The notes under the pieces were generated by a model that saw only the letters and a list, made by a program, of their open reading frames with translations, was not told the DNA's origin and searched no databases. Shown in pieces: positions 63,014 to 64,000 of a stretch of 64,000 nt of DNA. Source of the stretch: JAHBVH01 sp034432375 (GTDB lineage: Bacteria > Chloroflexota > Anaerolineae > Caldilineales > Caldilineaceae); NCBI GenBank assembly GCA_034432375.1, contig DAOUCA010000173.1:1-64000 (forward strand), read 5' to 3'. How positions within the stretch are numbered: the stretch's first letter is position 1; each line of letters starts with the position of its first letter. Made by a program: the position numbers and the translations under genes.

Positions 63014-63236
63014 GGCAAACTCCTTGTTCTATATGCGAAAAAGCTTCGGGGGCAGCGATGTGAACGCTGTGTACCGCAATTTATAGACCGATTCATCAAT
63101 GAATGATTTACGAATCGGGTCAAAACAAATACGTTGAGCGGCCAAAATAGTTGCTCAACTTGTCCAAAATCTTAACGGAGCCAGTATATCACCAGCAGAG
63201 GTGGAATGCAACCACAAGCGACAAATCATCAGCAAT

Positions 63237-63265
63237 TTGTCAGAAAGAATGCAGTGGGGTATAGT
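63237..63265 (+). promoter_or_regulatory. Sigma-70-type promoter for the metallo-beta-lactamase-fold gene
   Basis: TTGTCA (63237-63242), 17-bp spacer, TATAGT (63260-63265). It would give a leader of about 185 nt ahead of ATG 63457. Confidence 0.55.
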
Positions 63266-63287
63266 ATCGAAACAAATGTTCCGTCGC

Positions 63288-63420
63288 ACGTGATGCGTTT
63301 TGCGTGAACGGTTACTGGGATATGGGTGTACGACCGAACCTGCGTGCGAACGTTCGCACAAATAGTCGTTCCAAGCAGCGTGCACTGATTTGGTTACAGT
63401 AGACGCAATACGCATCACGT
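63288..63420. repeat. 18-bp inverted repeat in the leader of the last gene
   Basis: ACGTGATGCGTTTTGCGT (63288-63305) faces ACGCAATACGCATCACGT (63403-63420), one mismatch, 97-bp interior. Either the ends of a small inserted element or a long RNA stem in the leader. Confidence 0.55.
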
Positions 63421-63456
63421 TTCACATATTTACGTTTCAGCAATTAGGAAGTGATC

Positions 63457-64000
63457 ATGGATATCAATTGGTATGGCCTCTCTTGTTTGCGTATCCGTGA
63501 AGGGGGCACCACGATTCTTTGTGACCCATATGATAAGGCCATTGGGCTGACGCTCCCCAAAGTACGCGCCGATATTGTAACGATTAGCCACGATCAGGCT
63601 GGCCACAATGCGGGTGAGCGGGTGTTGGGTGAACCCAAAATTATCAGTGGACCGGGGGAATATGAGACACGCAACATCTTTATTACCGGTGCCACTACCT
63701 ATCACCGCAAGAACTCGCCCAATGCCACCGAGCGCAATGTGATCTTCTTCTTTGACTTTGGCGGTCTGATTGTGGGCCATCTTGGCGACTTGGGTGAAGT
63801 GCTCTCGCAATCGGCGGTCGATGATATGAAGTTGGGCGATGTTGACATTCTCTTTGTACCGGTTGGCGGCGGTTCCACACTCGATGCCACCCACGCCGTG
63901 GAAGTCGTCAGCGTCTTTGAACCCAAAATTGTGATCCCCATGCACTATCAGCATCCTGGATTGCATGCGAGCATCGCAGAAGGGCTGGATCCGGTCGATA
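63457..64000 (+). CDS. Metallo-beta-lactamase-fold hydrolase, 3' end beyond the window
   Basis: A reading frame from ATG 63457 (AGGAAG upstream) is open to the window's end, 181 codons. It starts MDINWYGLSCLRIREGG and continues with ILCDPYD, IVTISHDQAGHN, ISGPGEYE, NVIFFFDFGGLIVGHLGDLG, VDILFVPVGGGSTLDA and VIPMHYQHPG. These are the strand and loop patterns of UPF0173-like beta-lactamase-fold proteins. The usual HxHxDH is altered to SHDQAGHN, but HLGD and the later MHYQ are kept, so metal binding is uncertain or partial. Only the C-terminal end is missing. Confidence 0.85.
   Translation, partial: MDINWYGLSCLRIREGGTTILCDPYDKAIGLTLPKVRADIVTISHDQAGHNAGERVLGEPKIISGPGEYETRNIFITGATTYHRKNSPNATERNVIFFFDFGGLIVGHLGDLGEVLSQSAVDDMKLGDVDILFVPVGGGSTLDATHAVEVVSVFEPKIVIPMHYQHPGLHASIAEGLDPVD

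Larger units (their letters stand above)
63014..63456. other. Divergent intergenic region with structured leader
   Basis: About 440 bp between divergent genes without a coding region. It contains a good sigma-70-like promoter facing right (63237-63265), an 18-bp inverted repeat (63288-63420) in what would be the 5' leader, and a small inner palindrome TGCGAACGTTCGCA (63343-63358). Confidence 0.55.

Noticed and set aside
1..64000. tRNA, rRNA, integrase, prophage or replication-origin features
   Set aside because: None seen on reading both strands; no tRNA-like cloverleaf or rRNA core sequences were recognised, though small RNA genes could be missed by eye.

Overview
The window looks like a chromosomal segment of a filamentous or multicellular Chloroflexota bacterium, probably of the Anaerolineae/Caldilineae type. 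This is inferred from gene content only: trimethylamine methyltransferase-family and dimethylglycine dehydrogenase/GcvT-type genes, a very long SdrD/DUF11/GEVED mosaic surface protein with a 'YLPVV' tail, a Tubulin_2-like protein, DUF2085, an orphan IS630-type helix-turn-helix protein, and many long palindromes. I saw no rRNA, tRNA, CRISPR array, prophage or complete insertion sequence.

Layout. 0.4-7.6 kb: a membrane transglutaminase-like protein, an uncharacterised exported 777-residue protein, a 100-residue conserved-looking small protein and a degenerate receiver-like protein; two inverted copies of an 88-bp self-palindromic element (3001-3088, 6533-6620) bracket the middle of this block. 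7.6-9.5 kb: gene-poor, AT-rich DNA with an IS630-type HTH protein behind a palindromic operator-like site. 9.5-12.4 kb: a tandem DsbA-fold lipoprotein and a secreted trypsin-like protease in convergent orientation around a strong bidirectional terminator. 12.4-34.7 kb: one 22.3-kb gene for a 7434-residue secreted/surface protein built of DUF11-like, SdrD B-like and GEVED domains. 35-40.4 kb: DUF2085 membrane protein, SDR oxidoreductase, subtilase with a C-terminal Asn-Trp repeat tail, and an LLM-class flavin oxidoreductase carrying an in-frame GC-rich palindromic insertion. 40.5-49.5 kb: three collinear genes for a membrane-anchored von Willebrand A protein, a tubulin-like GTPase and a large membrane protein whose N-terminal part aligns with the tubulin-like protein but lacks its GTP-binding signature. 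49.6-54 kb: an HNH nuclease with an overlapping RHH-like partner, RadA, and a GGDEF-EAL protein. 54-63 kb (all minus strand): LiaF-like membrane protein, FAD/GcvT dehydrogenase, C39-like peptidase with a coupled partner, alpha/beta hydrolase, atypical kinase, MttB-family methyltransferase, inositol-monophosphatase-family protein and PH-like protein. 63.4 kb to the end: start of a metallo-beta-lactamase-fold gene that runs off the window.

How they may work together. The window is rich in cell-surface functions: giant adhesin-like protein, two secreted proteases, exported disulfide-oxidoreductase-like lipoprotein, transglutaminase-like protein and a c-di-GMP enzyme. The two protease genes share CTGACAG boxes in their upstream regions, which suggests common control. 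The most interesting locus is the vWA / tubulin-like / degenerate-tubulin-like set (40.5-49.5 kb), which I propose is a membrane-coupled cytoskeletal system. The MttB-family and FAD/GcvT genes fit methylamine or betaine demethylation feeding one-carbon metabolism.
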